Source: JABWBP01 sp964522165
Lineage (GTDB): Bacteria; Calditrichota; Calditrichia; RBG-13-44-9; J075
Direction: 5' to 3'
Assembly: GCA_964522165.1 (NCBI GenBank)
Contig: CAZFVV010000008.1
Span: 1 to 64,000 of the forward strand
Length of the DNA stretch: 64,000 nucleotides
The notes under the pieces were generated by a model, which saw only the letters and a program-made list of their open reading frames with translations, was not told where the DNA came from and ran no database searches. Position numbers and translations under genes: made by a program. How positions within the stretch are numbered: the first letter of the stretch is position 1; each line of letters begins with the position of its first letter. This document shows positions 8,568-16,602 of this stretch, piece by piece.

Positions 8568-10895
8568 ATGGACCATCAACAAATAACCAGGGCAAATCAA
8601 AATGAACGACAGAGGGAATCCGTTGCGGCGACAAAGCAAAACCGCCCGGTTTCCGCCCCTCTTCATCCGCATTTGTACTTGCCGCGCATGCTCGGCAACC
8701 AGGCCTACGGCCGGCTGATCCAGGCCAAGCTCACCGTCAACCAACCCGGAGACATCTACGAGCAGGAAGCCGACCGGGTGGCGGAGCAGGTAATGCGCAT
8801 GCCGGTTAATGGTATGACAGGCTTCCAGCCTGTCAGCGAAGGCGAACAAAGCCCCAGGCTTCAGCGCAAATGCGCCGCCTGCGCCAGCGGCGGCAGCCTC
8901 TGCCCCACATGCGCGGAGGAGGAAGAATATTTACAGCGTAAACCGCTGGTGGCGCAGATTACGCCCCTGGTTCAACGGCAGGAGATAGAAAATCCCGAAG
9001 AAGAGGAGGAAGAAACCCTCCAGGCAAAAGAAGCGCCGGGCGCAACCCCGACAGTCTCCCCAGCGATGGAAAGCCATATCAGCGCCATGCGCGGCGGCGG
9101 GCAGCCTCTGCCGCCCTTAGTGCGTGCTTTTTTTGAGCCGCGTTTTGGGTATGATTTCAACCAGGTTCGGGTGCATGCCGGTGTTGAAGCGGCAACTACG
9201 GCGAGGGGGATCCGGGCGCGGGCGTACACCGTCGGACGTGATATCGTGTTTGGGTCTGGCGAATATGCACCCGCGACAGTCGAAGGCAAGCGACTGCTCG
9301 CGCACGAGTTGGTGCATGTGGTGCAGCAGACTAACGGAATAGAAAGGCACATTCAAAGAACCGTTGATAATGTGGAGATAAATTGCGCGGACAATCAGAT
9401 TCGTTTTGACCACGACGGAAGCACTACCTCTTACACATTGGATAGGTGCGATGTCACAGACGGTACTTATGATGCCCGCGTTACTCTCGGTCACAACAGA
9501 GTAGATTTTGACTTAGGCACAATGGCACCTGGAGCACAATTTGATTTTCATTATTCGATAGCTCCCGGTCAGCCAAATCCTAATTCCTTTTTTGCTGGCC
9601 AGACCAGAGTCAATATATTTTGCACACATGTCCCGCGTTTAGGAGTTGGTCGTGGCGATATCCACTTTAATGCAAAGCTACTAAGCGCTCAGGACTTTCT
9701 GGAGTTGACGGGTCGAACGATGGATACAATACCGGAGGGAGTAATGGTCCCTCTGGCAAATATTATTAACCGGACCGCGCCTTCTATTGTCGGGCCTGCA
9801 GTGGCCGGAGCAAGTCATTACTCACCTACCCCTTGGTCATTTATTCCTAGGGATACCGTAGGTGTGCTTTGGGTCCAGGGACATACCTCGATATTTTCAA
9901 ATCCGGCGAGTGCCCTCTCACCAACCATCAGAGGGTATCGTGGAAATCTGGGGAACTATGTAGGGGAATTGATTCCGTTGATAGGCCCTCGCTTTACTCT
10001 TAGGTTGCACGAGGGAGTACCTGGCAGCTTTGCGAATGATGCGTGGTTTCCGTTAATGGCTGGTGAACAATATTGGGTGTTTGCGCCCCGGTCCAGTAGC
10101 CAAGCGGAAGCGTTTGCTGCACGACTCCAAGGCACGCAGTACGGGGGAGAGTATACCTATAGCCCTCCTCGAGCCGCACCAGACGCAATATTAGGTGAGG
10201 TAAGGCCAACTGAAGCGCGTCTAAATGCTGAGCTAAGAGCGAGGGGCATCGCCCCCATGTGCACAAATAATTGCATCACAGTCCCCTCTGCTGAAATCGA
10301 AGCCGCGATTGGTGGAAGGCCCACAACTCTAAGTGGCGTGGACGTAATATCGGGCCGAGGACCTGGGGGAACAATCGATCCCCATTATGCCGGACGAGGA
10401 AGATTGATGACTGAAGCCATGGGTGAAGGTCCTCTACCTGCTGATGTTAACCGTCTCAATCTCAGGGTTACTGCTGGGGGTTCAGCAAGCATGTTTTTGA
10501 TCCGAGGGGGTGGTAGGATTATGCTCGTGTATGGCATTTATCAAACTAGAGAAAGAATCAGGGGCGCCGTCGGTACGGAACAACTGCCGACAGTCATAAC
10601 AGAAGAAGCTGGCTCCTGGACGGGTGGGATACTGGGTTCAGCATTGGGAGGAGCTATTGCAGGCGCAGTTTTTTGTGCGCCAACTGGGCCGATAGATGCC
10701 GTTTGTGTGATAGGAGGCTTTCTTGGCGGATTGTTATTCGGAATTGTTGGAAGTGCGATCGGGCATGAAGGCGGACATGTTGTTGGCGAAACAGTTGTAA
10801 CTCCTGTAGTTGAGAGAGTCCGTCGGGAACTTAATTTAATTGAATATGATTGGACAAGACAAATTTATAATCTTTATGGAGTTCCTTTCTTCTAG
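8568..10895 (+). CDS. eCIS-core (DUF4157) cargo/effector protein 1
   Basis: A 775-aa protein with the DUF4157 'eCIS core' domain that marks cargo of extracellular contractile injection systems. N-terminal hallmarks are 'LGNQAYGRLIQAKL', 'QPGDIYEQEADRVAEQ' and a CxxC...CxxC knuckle ('KCAACASGGSLCPTC'). The core spans ~166-252 ('FEPRFGYDFNQVRVH', 'GRDIVFGSGEYAP') and holds the metallopeptidase-like HELVH at residues 246-250. The 520-residue C-terminus is unrecognised. Near residues 680-740 it contains a glycine-zipper hydrophobic segment ('GGILGSALGGAIAGAVF', 'GGFLGGLLFGIVGSAIG') that could insert in a membrane. Hence a secreted toxin is plausible but unproved. A palindromic repeat is embedded at residues ~83-90. 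Confidence 0.88.
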   Translation: MDHQQITRANQNERQRESVAATKQNRPVSAPLHPHLYLPRMLGNQAYGRLIQAKLTVNQPGDIYEQEADRVAEQVMRMPVNGMTGFQPVSEGEQSPRLQRKCAACASGGSLCPTCAEEEEYLQRKPLVAQITPLVQRQEIENPEEEEEETLQAKEAPGATPTVSPAMESHISAMRGGGQPLPPLVRAFFEPRFGYDFNQVRVHAGVEAATTARGIRARAYTVGRDIVFGSGEYAPATVEGKRLLAHELVHVVQQTNGIERHIQRTVDNVEINCADNQIRFDHDGSTTSYTLDRCDVTDGTYDARVTLGHNRVDFDLGTMAPGAQFDFHYSIAPGQPNPNSFFAGQTRVNIFCTHVPRLGVGRGDIHFNAKLLSAQDFLELTGRTMDTIPEGVMVPLANIINRTAPSIVGPAVAGASHYSPTPWSFIPRDTVGVLWVQGHTSIFSNPASALSPTIRGYRGNLGNYVGELIPLIGPRFTLRLHEGVPGSFANDAWFPLMAGEQYWVFAPRSSSQAEAFAARLQGTQYGGEYTYSPPRAAPDAILGEVRPTEARLNAELRARGIAPMCTNNCITVPSAEIEAAIGGRPTTLSGVDVISGRGPGGTIDPHYAGRGRLMTEAMGEGPLPADVNRLNLRVTAGGSASMFLIRGGGRIMLVYGIYQTRERIRGAVGTEQLPTVITEEAGSWTGGILGSALGGAIAGAVFCAPTGPIDAVCVIGGFLGGLLFGIVGSAIGHEGGHVVGETVVTPVVERVRRELNLIEYDWTRQIYNLYGVPFF
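8815..8835. repeat. Palindromic repeat embedded in the eCIS-core gene
   Basis: TGACAGGCT-tcc-AGCCTGTCA is a perfect 9-bp stem with a 3-bp loop. It is read in frame as 'MTGFQPVS'. The paralogous protein at 11781 has an unrelated sequence here (LEPLPAPSSS). From memory, this short palindrome is a common dispersed repeat in environmental bacteria. It lies in the variable linker between the EQEADRV block and the CxxC knuckle, where an insertion is tolerated. Confidence 0.75.
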
Positions 10896-11032
10896 TACTC
10901 CCCGGCAGAGAAAGTCCGTCGATCCTCGTGCCGTATCCCGGCAAATCCGGGATCGGCACGCAATTGGGTTGCGAAGTTGAACTTCGCAACCAGTAAGCCT
11001 GGCGGCGGACTAACTCTGCCGCGATGTACTAG
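10892..11032. repeat. 141-bp nested palindrome (possible cruciform/structured RNA)
   Basis: Outer arms CTAGTAC (10892-10898) and GTACTAG (11026-11032) enclose CGGCAGAG/CTCTGCCG (10903-10910, 11014-11021) and AGTCCG/CGGACT (10913-10918, 11006-11011). Inside are two hairpins: CGTGCCG-t-ATCCCGG with CCGGGAT-CGGCACG (10927-10960), and GGTTGCGAAGT-tga-ACTTCGCAACC (10967-10991). The whole folds as a closed multi-branch junction. It begins in the stop codon of the first eCIS-core gene and ends just before the broken effector gene. It may be an intergenic mobile palindrome, a terminator or a structured RNA. Confidence 0.75.
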
Positions 11033-11036
11033 ATAG

Positions 11037-11689
11037 TGTTACAAAAGGAAAAATGGTGTTCCGATTGTGCAAAGAGATTGCAGTGATGCGGATTTCTGCA
11101 AACCCTATGCGACCAAAGCAGATGCAGATTCCGCTGAATGGTGGCTTAGAAACACCTATTTACGGGCGGAAGGAATAGAAACGTTTGGCACCGAAGCAAA
11201 GGGATTATATGGAAGCTTTTTAAGCAGAAGCCCCGGCAATAGTCTGTAACCCGTGGTTTTGACAGTAATTCAAGTTACCTGGTTTCTTCTTTTAAAAACT
11301 CCGGTGATAAAACTGATGATATGGACAATGTCATTGATTTGGTGGGCAGCAGATTAAGCAGAGCGCCAGGCCCGCCTTTACGCGTCAATAGTCCAGCGAT
11401 GATGTCATTGTCGAACTTTTTATCGAATTCCGAAATGGAAAATAGGCCGATCAACTATAGCAGTCCTTTGTCCGTAGCAGGCCATATTGCTGGAGAAATT
11501 GGAAGCAGCGATGCTGGCCCCGATTATCGAAAAATAACTTATGCCGCAGATTTTTGTCCGGGATATTGTGGATCGCCAGCGGAACAACTAATCACCGTAC
11601 CCATGAGCAGGCTGGAAGCAAGTGGGGCCGCTTATGACGTTCCTTTTAAAGTAATCTTCACGTCGGAATCAAGATCAAAGCGATTCTAG
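11037..11689 (+). pseudogene. Frameshifted C-terminal fragment of a third effector gene
   Basis: Two open segments in different frames read as one protein after a single shift near 11240-11250. The first part (from 11037, 'GVPIVQRDCSDADFCKPYAT' ... 'SFLSRSPGNS') stops at 11249. The other frame continues 'VTRGFDSNSSYLVSSFKNSG' and runs through 'SPLSVAGHIAGEIG' to a stop at 11689. No ribosome site or DUF4157 N-terminus precedes it, since an in-frame stop lies at 11034-11036. It therefore looks like the orphaned C-terminal (toxin-like) part of an eCIS cargo gene whose front was lost, possibly when the adjacent palindrome arrived. No catalytic motif is recognised. A sequencing or assembly error at the shift is possible but would not restore the N-terminus. 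Confidence 0.6.
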
Positions 11690-11780
11690 TTTTGATATTT
11701 GTGCATGGGGTTTGCGCGGTTTCCGGAGTGCAGACATCCTGCCAGCAAATCATATCTGTTAAGTGGGTTTGGGTTAACTT

Positions 11781-13676
11781 ATGGAACCTCAGCGTATCAC
11801 CAAAACTGCCCAAGGGGATCTTCAAAGAACAGCGCCGCTCTTTGCCAAACCCGTTTTGTCTTCGCGTGCGCCGGTCCATACATTTCTGCAATTGCAACGG
11901 ACACTTGGCAACCAAGCTGTTGGCCGTTTCCTTCAGGCCAAGCTCAAAGTCAACCAGCCGGGAGATGTGTACGAGCAGGAAGCCGACCGGGTGACGGAGC
12001 AGGTAATGCGCATGCTGGAACCGCTGCCCGCCCCGTCTTCTTCCGATGGTGCCAACCCTCACGTTCAACGTAAATGCGCCGCCTGCTCCAGCGGCGGCAG
12101 CTTGTGCCCCACATGCGCCGATGAGGGCGCCCTCCAAGCGAAAGAAACTTCAGACGTAACCCCGGTAGTCTCCCCAACGGTGGAAAACCATATCAGCGCC
12201 ATGCGCGGCGGCGGGCAGCCTTTGCCACTACCGGTACGCGCGTTTTTTGAGCCGCGCTTTGGGTATGATTTCAGCCAGGTGTGGGTGCATACCGATGGGC
12301 AGGCGGCGGCATCGGCAAGGGCGGTAAATGCCCTGGCATACACTGTCGGACCCAATGTCGTATTTGGAGAAGGGCAATATGCGCCAGAAACAACTGCGGG
12401 AAAAAAGCTGCTGGCGCACGAACTCGCTCACGTTTGCCAAAATGGGGGACCGGATATCCAGCCAATGATCCATCGGTATGAAGCGCCGGAGCACCAGGAT
12501 TTGGGAGACGAGTACCTGCGCAACTTGTTAACCTTTTTGCAAACCGGAGAAGGCCAGCGCTGGGCGCAGTCACTGGGTTTTAACCGGGATACATTAGTAT
12601 CGCAGATTCAAGCTGATCCAATCTTTCGCGGCGGACGAATCCGGTTGCGTAGCGAGGTTAATCCGCAGACCGGGCGATTGGAACATGTGGAGCTCACACC
12701 TGGCGAGATTATCGCGCTGATGGGCGACTTATATGGCACGTGGGAGGAATTGGCCGCTGCTCCTGTTCAAGAAATCAAAGAGCTTTTGCAGGTTATGGCT
12801 CAGGAGCGGACCCACACGCTATCGGCAACGGAAGCTACCGTACGCTATCAGGAGATCACTCGCGGCCAGTATTTCAGGCTGGCGGAGAGCAATGTCACCC
12901 ATTTTGCCAGAGAAAACAAGCAGGAATGGCGCCGTTTGCACACCCGGGCGTTGAACGAAGCTCAGACGGCAGGTCAGGAACAAAGTGAAGTTCGATTTCA
13001 GAAGGCGCTATTGATTGATGCGGCGGCAGGACATTTCCTCACGGATGCTTTCGCTGCGGGACACCTGTTCGACAGAGGGCAAGTCATGGCGCGCATTAAT
13101 TTGTACCTGTCGGCTCATCCGCCGTTAGCTGCGAACCCGGAAATGCAAGGCTACTTAGCCATCGTTGATGTGGCAGGAAAGCTGCCGCAACTGGTTTTGA
13201 AGAATATTCACGATCGCTTGAATCAAGAAGGCTTCTGGGCTACAAACGGCCAGGGCGTGCGCTGGCGAACATTCGGGGATAACTATCTTGGTCTCGCGCA
13301 GGAGACGCAGCGAATCGCCGCTCTGGCAGTGTTTCTTTCGCGCCAGCAGCTTCATTCAGCCCGCAGCGGGCAATCGCCAGATCCGGCTGAGGTGGAGGCG
13401 CTTCTGCCTGATGATGATACCGTTACGCGGGCAACCGACCAGGCCATTGCTTACATACCCGATGCAGTAAGCCGCGTCGAGAATCTCATGTATCGCAACC
13501 GGGGATTGGCGCCGCATCAATTCGGGTCAATTTTAGGTACTATTGTCGAATCTAACCTCAGTACTGTGGGCAGCCCGGCGCGCGAACGCCAGATTTTCGA
13601 AATGATTGAGTCGGCGCGCCGTATCGGCGCGGGGCCAGTTGTAGCACCCAGCTTTACGCTCGTAGAGTTTGAATAA
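11781..13676 (+). CDS. eCIS-core (DUF4157) cargo protein 2, possible zinc phospholipase-like C-terminus
   Basis: A 631-aa paralogue of the 8568 protein in its first ~220 residues: 'LQRTLGNQAVGRFLQAKLK', 'QPGDVYEQEADRV', CxxC...CxxC, 'FEPRFGYDFSQVWVHTDG' and HELAH at residues 213-217. The C-terminus is entirely different. Around residues 370-440 it has 'NVTHFAREN..W' and then 'AAGHFLTDAFAAGHLFD'. This His-rich HFxxDxxxxGH pattern resembles the helical fold of zinc-dependent phospholipase C / S1-P1 nucleases. That suggests membrane or nucleic-acid hydrolysis after injection, but the assignment rests on this motif only. The shared head with a swapped tail is typical of eCIS cargo families. The start is ATG without a strong ribosome site. 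Confidence 0.85.
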   Translation: MEPQRITKTAQGDLQRTAPLFAKPVLSSRAPVHTFLQLQRTLGNQAVGRFLQAKLKVNQPGDVYEQEADRVTEQVMRMLEPLPAPSSSDGANPHVQRKCAACSSGGSLCPTCADEGALQAKETSDVTPVVSPTVENHISAMRGGGQPLPLPVRAFFEPRFGYDFSQVWVHTDGQAAASARAVNALAYTVGPNVVFGEGQYAPETTAGKKLLAHELAHVCQNGGPDIQPMIHRYEAPEHQDLGDEYLRNLLTFLQTGEGQRWAQSLGFNRDTLVSQIQADPIFRGGRIRLRSEVNPQTGRLEHVELTPGEIIALMGDLYGTWEELAAAPVQEIKELLQVMAQERTHTLSATEATVRYQEITRGQYFRLAESNVTHFARENKQEWRRLHTRALNEAQTAGQEQSEVRFQKALLIDAAAGHFLTDAFAAGHLFDRGQVMARINLYLSAHPPLAANPEMQGYLAIVDVAGKLPQLVLKNIHDRLNQEGFWATNGQGVRWRTFGDNYLGLAQETQRIAALAVFLSRQQLHSARSGQSPDPAEVEALLPDDDTVTRATDQAIAYIPDAVSRVENLMYRNRGLAPHQFGSILGTIVESNLSTVGSPARERQIFEMIESARRIGAGPVVAPSFTLVEFE

Positions 13677-13905
13677 TTTTGTTCACCGTTGGGTTGACGC
13701 TCTTGCAGTAGAATGCGGGCATTTATTACTTGTTGTATTACTGATAAGCTATTCTTTCCCGGTTTTTTCACAAATAGATTTATTCATAAATTTTTATCAA
13801 CTCAGATGAGAAAAAGGTTGCGCCGGAGTGCTCTATTGTGCTGAATAGAAAGAGCAGAAACCATCTATTCATCGAAACCCTCAATGAATATGAAAGGATC
13901 TCTAT
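13677..13905. other. 229-bp AT-rich spacer with no gene found
   Basis: Both strands were read and no convincing coding frame was seen. It separates the second cargo gene from the M15 peptidase gene and presumably carries the promoter for the latter. GAAAGGA at about 13890 is the ribosome site for the next gene. Confidence 0.5.
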
Positions 13906-14331
13906 ATGTCTTCCCGAAGATTAGAAGATTTGCACCCCATCGTTGCCGAAAAAGCCCGTAAGCTGGTGGAGTTGGCAAAAAATGAAGGAATTGATCTGCT
14001 GGTCACCAGCACCCTGCGAACTTTTGAGGAACAGGAGGAGCTATATGCCCTGGGGCGCACCAAACCCGGCAAGCGCGTTACCAATGCCAAACCCGGGCAA
14101 TCCTGGCATAACTTCGGCTTGGCCTTCGACGTGGTTCCGCTACTCAACGGAAAAGCGATCTGGAACAGCCCCTTTTGGAGCCACATTGGCGATCTGGGAA
14201 AAAGCCTGGAGCTTGTCTGGGGCGGGGATTTTACCGGTTTAAGAGATCATCCGCATTTCGAATATCATCCTAACCTGAGCCTGGAAGAAGTCCGGCGCCG
14301 GATGGAAAACGGGGAAGGGTTGTTGGCATAA
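13906..14331 (+). CDS. M15-family peptidoglycan peptidase (endolysin-like, VanY/L-Ala-D-Glu type)
   Basis: A 141-aa protein covering one peptidase M15 domain, the fold of VanY carboxypeptidases and phage T5-type L-alanyl-D-glutamate endolysins. Zinc-site motifs are present: 'SWHNFGLAFDVV' (the SxHxxGxAxD signature) and 'HPHFEY' (second His). 'TSTLRTFEEQEELYALGRT' is the usual first motif. There is no signal peptide, so it would be released by lysis or another route. GAAAGGA precedes the ATG. In eCIS loci a small lysin can help release particles or act as cargo. The enzyme family is clear; its link to the eCIS is by location. Confidence 0.87.
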   Translation: MSSRRLEDLHPIVAEKARKLVELAKNEGIDLLVTSTLRTFEEQEELYALGRTKPGKRVTNAKPGQSWHNFGLAFDVVPLLNGKAIWNSPFWSHIGDLGKSLELVWGGDFTGLRDHPHFEYHPNLSLEEVRRRMENGEGLLA

Positions 14332-14428
14332 AAAGACAAAGAGAGGCTAAATCTAATTGAGAGCTTTTTCAGCGTTTGGGCATCTTATAAAGCAGTAGCA
14401 GGTTTAAAATTAAATAATAAATGGACAA

Positions 14429-14462
14429 TTGAAAATGTTTTAAAGTCAAAAGGTATTATACT
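14429..14462 (+). promoter_or_regulatory. Possible promoter of the CHAT/FHIPEP operon
   Basis: TTGAAA at 14429-14434 is followed by TATTAT at 14454-14459 (19-bp spacing) or TATACT at 14457-14462 (22-bp spacing). Either spacing is wider than the optimum. The region is AT-rich and lies 18-25 bp before the 14480 gene, the first gene of a co-directional block with short gaps. This is weak pattern evidence. Confidence 0.25.
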
Positions 14463-14479
14463 GAACAAGGAGAATCATT

Positions 14480-15388
14480 ATGAATACATTAAGCAATTTC
14501 GATTTTGATTTCAGTGGAACGGATCGAGCACAGCTATTGGCTGAAGCCGCTCATACAGTCAAGGGGCTTGGTTCCGAGCTAAGTGGAGAAACTCAGGGAC
14601 CAGATTCTGCGGTTGAGGCTGCTTCCCGTCTTCTGGCTGACCTTAATCAGGAGATTGCCGAATTTAGCTCATTTCCGGATGTAATCGAACTTAATGAGGA
14701 GCGCTTCACCGAGCCAGGATTGCCGGTTCCTCCACATTTCAAAGCTCTCAGCGAACGCGCAAGATTTTATTGGCTGCGCTTTCCCATCACACTCTATCCA
14801 TTGGAGAAAATGCCGTTTACAAAGCTCGAGTGTGCTGTTGAATTCAACCCCGGTGTTTCACAAGGACACCTGCGGCCTCGCGCGCATATGATCTTTCCCG
14901 ACAAGAGGTTCAAGAAACTGTTTGAAGTTACCAATAGCGTAGAATTCGGTATTGGCGCGAACTTTGAATTGGAAGCAGCGAGTGGGAAAATGAATGTGCA
15001 GGCTGGTTTGGCACAGGCTCAGGCAGAAGCTGGAGCAGAGGCAAAAGTGGGTGGCAAAACAGGGTTCATACTTGGTCCATTAACATGTGCTATCAAAAAG
15101 GCACAGTTGGATCATAGCCCGATTGGTTCCGAGAGAGTATTTTGGAGATTATCTGACGCCGATTTCATCCGTGAAGATGACCCGAGCTTTGTGGTAGTCT
15201 TGCAAGTGCCGAAAGAAGTTACCCAACTCAAAATTGCAGCAGCACTCCAGGCTTATCACTCCTTTAGTTTTCCCGCTGCGGGTCTGGTAGAAGCCATCAG
15301 GTATTTCGGTGAACGCCTGGCGACTTTCTTTCGTAAAGGCGCACCAATTCCAGACACGCAAACTTGGGATATCACTTCCAGGCTGTAG
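14480..15388 (+). CDS. Unrecognised 302-aa protein heading the CHAT/FHIPEP operon
   Basis: I do not recognise this family. It has no signal peptide and no clear transmembrane helix. Residues 1-60 are acidic and helical. Residues ~85-160 are beta-rich ('RFYWLRFPITLYPLEKMP', 'FPDKRFKKLFEV'). Residues ~157-200 are a small-residue Ala/Gly segment ('AQAQAEAGAEAKVGG') that could be a flexible or membrane-active loop. The last 60 residues are amphipathic helix plus 'FGERLATFFRKG'. AAGGAG precedes the ATG. The first CHAT protease gene begins 83 bp downstream, and genes upstream of CHAT proteases often encode their substrates. It is therefore a candidate target or sensor, by context only. Confidence 0.85.
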   Translation: MNTLSNFDFDFSGTDRAQLLAEAAHTVKGLGSELSGETQGPDSAVEAASRLLADLNQEIAEFSSFPDVIELNEERFTEPGLPVPPHFKALSERARFYWLRFPITLYPLEKMPFTKLECAVEFNPGVSQGHLRPRAHMIFPDKRFKKLFEVTNSVEFGIGANFELEAASGKMNVQAGLAQAQAEAGAEAKVGGKTGFILGPLTCAIKKAQLDHSPIGSERVFWRLSDADFIREDDPSFVVVLQVPKEVTQLKIAAALQAYHSFSFPAAGLVEAIRYFGERLATFFRKGAPIPDTQTWDITSRL

Positions 15389-15471
15389 TGTTTTGAGATA
15401 TATAAAAAATCTTCAAGGAGCTAATAGTAATGGTTTATTAAACCTTCATCAGTAAACGGGGAAATTCATTC

Positions 15472-16584
15472 ATGTATAATATTGAGCTTACACTGATCGT
15501 TCAAGACGATTCGAACATCCGGGCTCGAAAAGATGATGGCGCTGAGGCAAGCGATAAGGTTGTACTTGATCCCTTGCACCGTAGTTTGATCGGCATCTTC
15601 GAGGATTGGGTGAGACAGGGCAAAGTTAGCAAACGTAGGGAACTTGAGGCGTTCGGGGCCTTACTGTATAGGACGCTATTCAATGGAGAAGTCGGGGCTT
15701 TTTTTGAGCAGACTCTGAAGAATATTCCAGAAGGCGAACGCCTGCGCGTCCAATTGAGTTTTCAAGAAGAGGCCAGCGATCTGGCCAGGCTGCCGTGGGA
15801 ATATCTTTATTGTCCCGATACAGAGACCCGTCCCGGTTTCTTCCTGTCTACCCGTGTTGAGCTGGTGCTTTCACGCTACATGCCGCTTTCTACAGGCCGC
15901 CAGGCACTGGCCCCCGAAGAAGGGCCGTTACGGATTCTGATCGTGGTTTCTCAGCCACAAGATCTTCAACCGGTGATTTCAGAGCCAGTCATAGAAGCTA
16001 TTCGGCAAATGGCTAATATCACAATCAACATCCTGGATAAGCCGACGGTTGACAACTTCCTGGAAAAACTGGAAAAGACCAGGCCGCATGTGCTGCATTT
16101 CATCGGCCACGGACGATTCAACAAAGAAGATAAAAAAGGTGAGATTGCGTTATTAGGGCCAGACGAACAGAATGTGGCATGGATTAGAGACAGGAAATTT
16201 ATCGAGTTTTTTGGGCAAATGCGTTCGAAACCGCGTCTCGTCTTCCTTCATCTCTGCGAGGGAGCGACGATCGATTTCAGCGCCAATTTCGCCGGGTTGA
16301 CTCCCCAGTTGATTCGAGGCGGAATTCAGGCGGTGGTGGCGATGCAGTACCCTATTACGAACCGGGCAGCTATTGCGTTCAGCCGGGCTTTCTATCGTGA
16401 ACTTGCGAAGGGGGAACCAATCGATCATGCTGTCCAGAGAGCACGATGGATGATCACTATCGATGATCCCAAAGCTTATGACAGCCGTGTTTTTGGTACA
16501 CCGGTATTGTACATGCATAGCCGTGACGGCATCATCCAGGCCGTGGCAGAATCGCCATCAGCTATTCGCACGGTAAGTAGTTGA
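15472..16584 (+). CDS. CHAT-domain caspase-like cysteine protease 1
   Basis: A 370-aa protein with a ~75-residue N-domain and a CHAT (caspase HetF-associated with TPRs) protease domain. The catalytic dyad is visible: His213 in 'HFIGHGRF' and Cys262 in 'LHLCEGA'. These follow the Rossmann-like strands 'LRILIVVSQP' and 'RPHVLHFIG'. The closing 'DHAVQRARWMI' and 'FGTPVLYMHS' motifs are typical. CHAT proteases act in bacterial immunity and cell-death switches, e.g. TPR-CHAT with type III-E CRISPR. Here the TPR partner is a separate gene 2.6 kb downstream. From about residue 66 onward it is nearly identical to the next gene, but the first 65 residues differ. It probably cleaves a neighbour-encoded protein when triggered. 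Confidence 0.9.
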   Translation: MYNIELTLIVQDDSNIRARKDDGAEASDKVVLDPLHRSLIGIFEDWVRQGKVSKRRELEAFGALLYRTLFNGEVGAFFEQTLKNIPEGERLRVQLSFQEEASDLARLPWEYLYCPDTETRPGFFLSTRVELVLSRYMPLSTGRQALAPEEGPLRILIVVSQPQDLQPVISEPVIEAIRQMANITINILDKPTVDNFLEKLEKTRPHVLHFIGHGRFNKEDKKGEIALLGPDEQNVAWIRDRKFIEFFGQMRSKPRLVFLHLCEGATIDFSANFAGLTPQLIRGGIQAVVAMQYPITNRAAIAFSRAFYRELAKGEPIDHAVQRARWMITIDDPKAYDSRVFGTPVLYMHSRDGIIQAVAESPSAIRTVSS

Positions 16585-16602
16585 AACCAAAGGATATGAT
16601 CC

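Noticed and set aside
11067..11249. An independent 60-aa gene
   Set aside because: It has no ribosome site and its sequence continues in another frame past its stop, so it is treated as part of a frameshifted gene.
8568..13676. Active metallopeptidase function for the HExxH motif of the eCIS-core proteins
   Set aside because: The motif is a conserved part of the eCIS-core domain, but a third ligand and activity cannot be shown from sequence, so only the domain is claimed.
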